64,000 nt of DNA, from positions 5,374,493 through 5,438,492 of the forward strand of contig NC_060115.1 of NCBI RefSeq assembly GCF_021155765.1, written 5' to 3'. The position numbers and the translations under genes were made by a program. The notes beneath the pieces are model-generated. The model worked only from the letters and a program-made list of their open reading frames with translations. It did no database searches and was not told where the DNA came from. This document shows positions 63,533 through 64,000 of the stretch, one piece after another (the stretch's first letter is position 1; each line of letters begins with the position of its first letter). This stretch comes from Diprion similis. Its lineage: Eukaryota; Arthropoda; Insecta; Hymenoptera; Diprionidae.

Positions 63533-63979
63533 TCAATCGTAAAGGACCCTCGAATCATCCCCGGAGCAGGAACCACCCGACGAGCAGAGATGCAGAGCGG
63601 AAAAATAATAGCTCGGACTTCTCGGGCTCGGGATCGATGTCTGGTTCGGTAGGTACTGACACTGCATGTTCAGGTTATTTTGACCCTGACCCTGACCCTG
63701 ACCTGAGATGGTCGAGGGGGTCAAGCCTGGACCAGGCGTAGGCGGTGGTCGCCAGGAAATCCGGACCAGAAAACCGTCCGCGTCGCCGTTGGCGCAGATC
63801 AAAGGCGAGCCGAAAGTTCCGGCGTTTCCGGTTTTCTGATTGGCCGCTGATCCGGAGGATGAAGCCGGGTTTCCGCTGCCACCGACGAGGACTATCGAGG
63901 CGTTTCCGCTTCCTGTTGACTCTTGGAATCCGTTCGACCCGCAGCCGCTGCTAAACACGATCCTCCGCTTCGAGGAGGA
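63533..63979 (-). CDS. Possible partial exon, Gly/Ser/Asn-rich, unidentified
   Basis: On the minus strand an unbroken frame of about 149 codons runs from about 63979 to a TGA at 63533-63535. Third positions are GC-rich and the composition is rich in Gly, Ser, Asn and Pro, including a (GlyGln)4 run from a GACCCT-type hexamer repeat. No domain is recognised. An in-frame TAG at about 63980-63982 means any 5' end must be a splice acceptor just there (GTAG|TCC, weak) or a non-ATG start. A competing + strand frame of about 50 codons at 63840-63993 (containing SWNPFDPQPLL and FEEDYFWNR) ends exactly at a good donor, CAG|GTATAA. Only one is likely real; the strand is unresolved. Confidence 0.3.
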   Translation of the reverse strand, partial: SSSKRRIVFSSGCGSNGFQESTGSGNASIVLVGGSGNPASSSGSAANQKTGNAGTFGSPLICANGDADGFLVRISWRPPPTPGPGLTPSTISGQGQGQGQNNLNMQCQYLPNQTSIPSPRSPSYYFSALHLCSSGGSCSGDDSRVLYD

Positions 63980-64000
63980 CTACTTCTGGAACAGGTATAA

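Overview
The window is arthropod (insect) genomic DNA: AT-rich, with large introns, very abundant microsatellites and homopolymers, and no bacterial-style gene packing. Two multi-exon protein-coding genes can be reconstructed completely by joining exons with GT/AG borders and matching phases. Both belong to insect families and both lie on the + strand. A hymenopteran source would fit, but nothing in the sequence proves it.

Layout. (1) 1-10557 is intergenic and contains no gene I can defend. It holds a CpG-rich block with pentamer repeats and a TATA-like site (about 720-970) and a small 7-bp tandem repeat. (2) 10558-18973 is the yellow (y) gene. It has a TATA plus initiator promoter, an ATG-free non-coding first exon (10588-10749), and five coding exons giving a 428-residue secreted Yellow/MRJP-family protein. 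Its introns carry two long palindromic elements. (3) 18974-37111 is an 18-kb intergenic stretch with palindromic elements and simple repeats. (4) 37112-59143 is a class A GPCR of the cholecystokinin/gastrin/sulfakinin type: four coding exons, 397 residues, all seven membrane segments, and a first intron of 15.9 kb. (5) 59144-64000 is downstream sequence with a CpG-rich promoter-like block near 61.3-61.5 kb, another palindromic element, and at the right edge a GC-rich stretch that looks coding but whose strand I cannot settle.

The most striking unexplained structure is a set of at least six families of long inverted-repeat (foldback) elements of about 350-780 bp, nine copies in all, with no coding capacity. 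Four families (A-D) are bounded by TA dinucleotides, as expected for Tc1/mariner-type non-autonomous elements (MITEs). Families A, B and C also share GGGTGG-like termini and an internal AATATT-rich mini-palindrome. Family F is a nearly perfect 0.7-kb hairpin without a TA boundary, and its arms are themselves built from degenerate direct repeats.

The two genes have no evident functional link. Yellow acts in cuticle pigmentation (black melanin). The receptor is a neuropeptide GPCR expected to respond to sulfakinins, which control feeding and satiety in insects.
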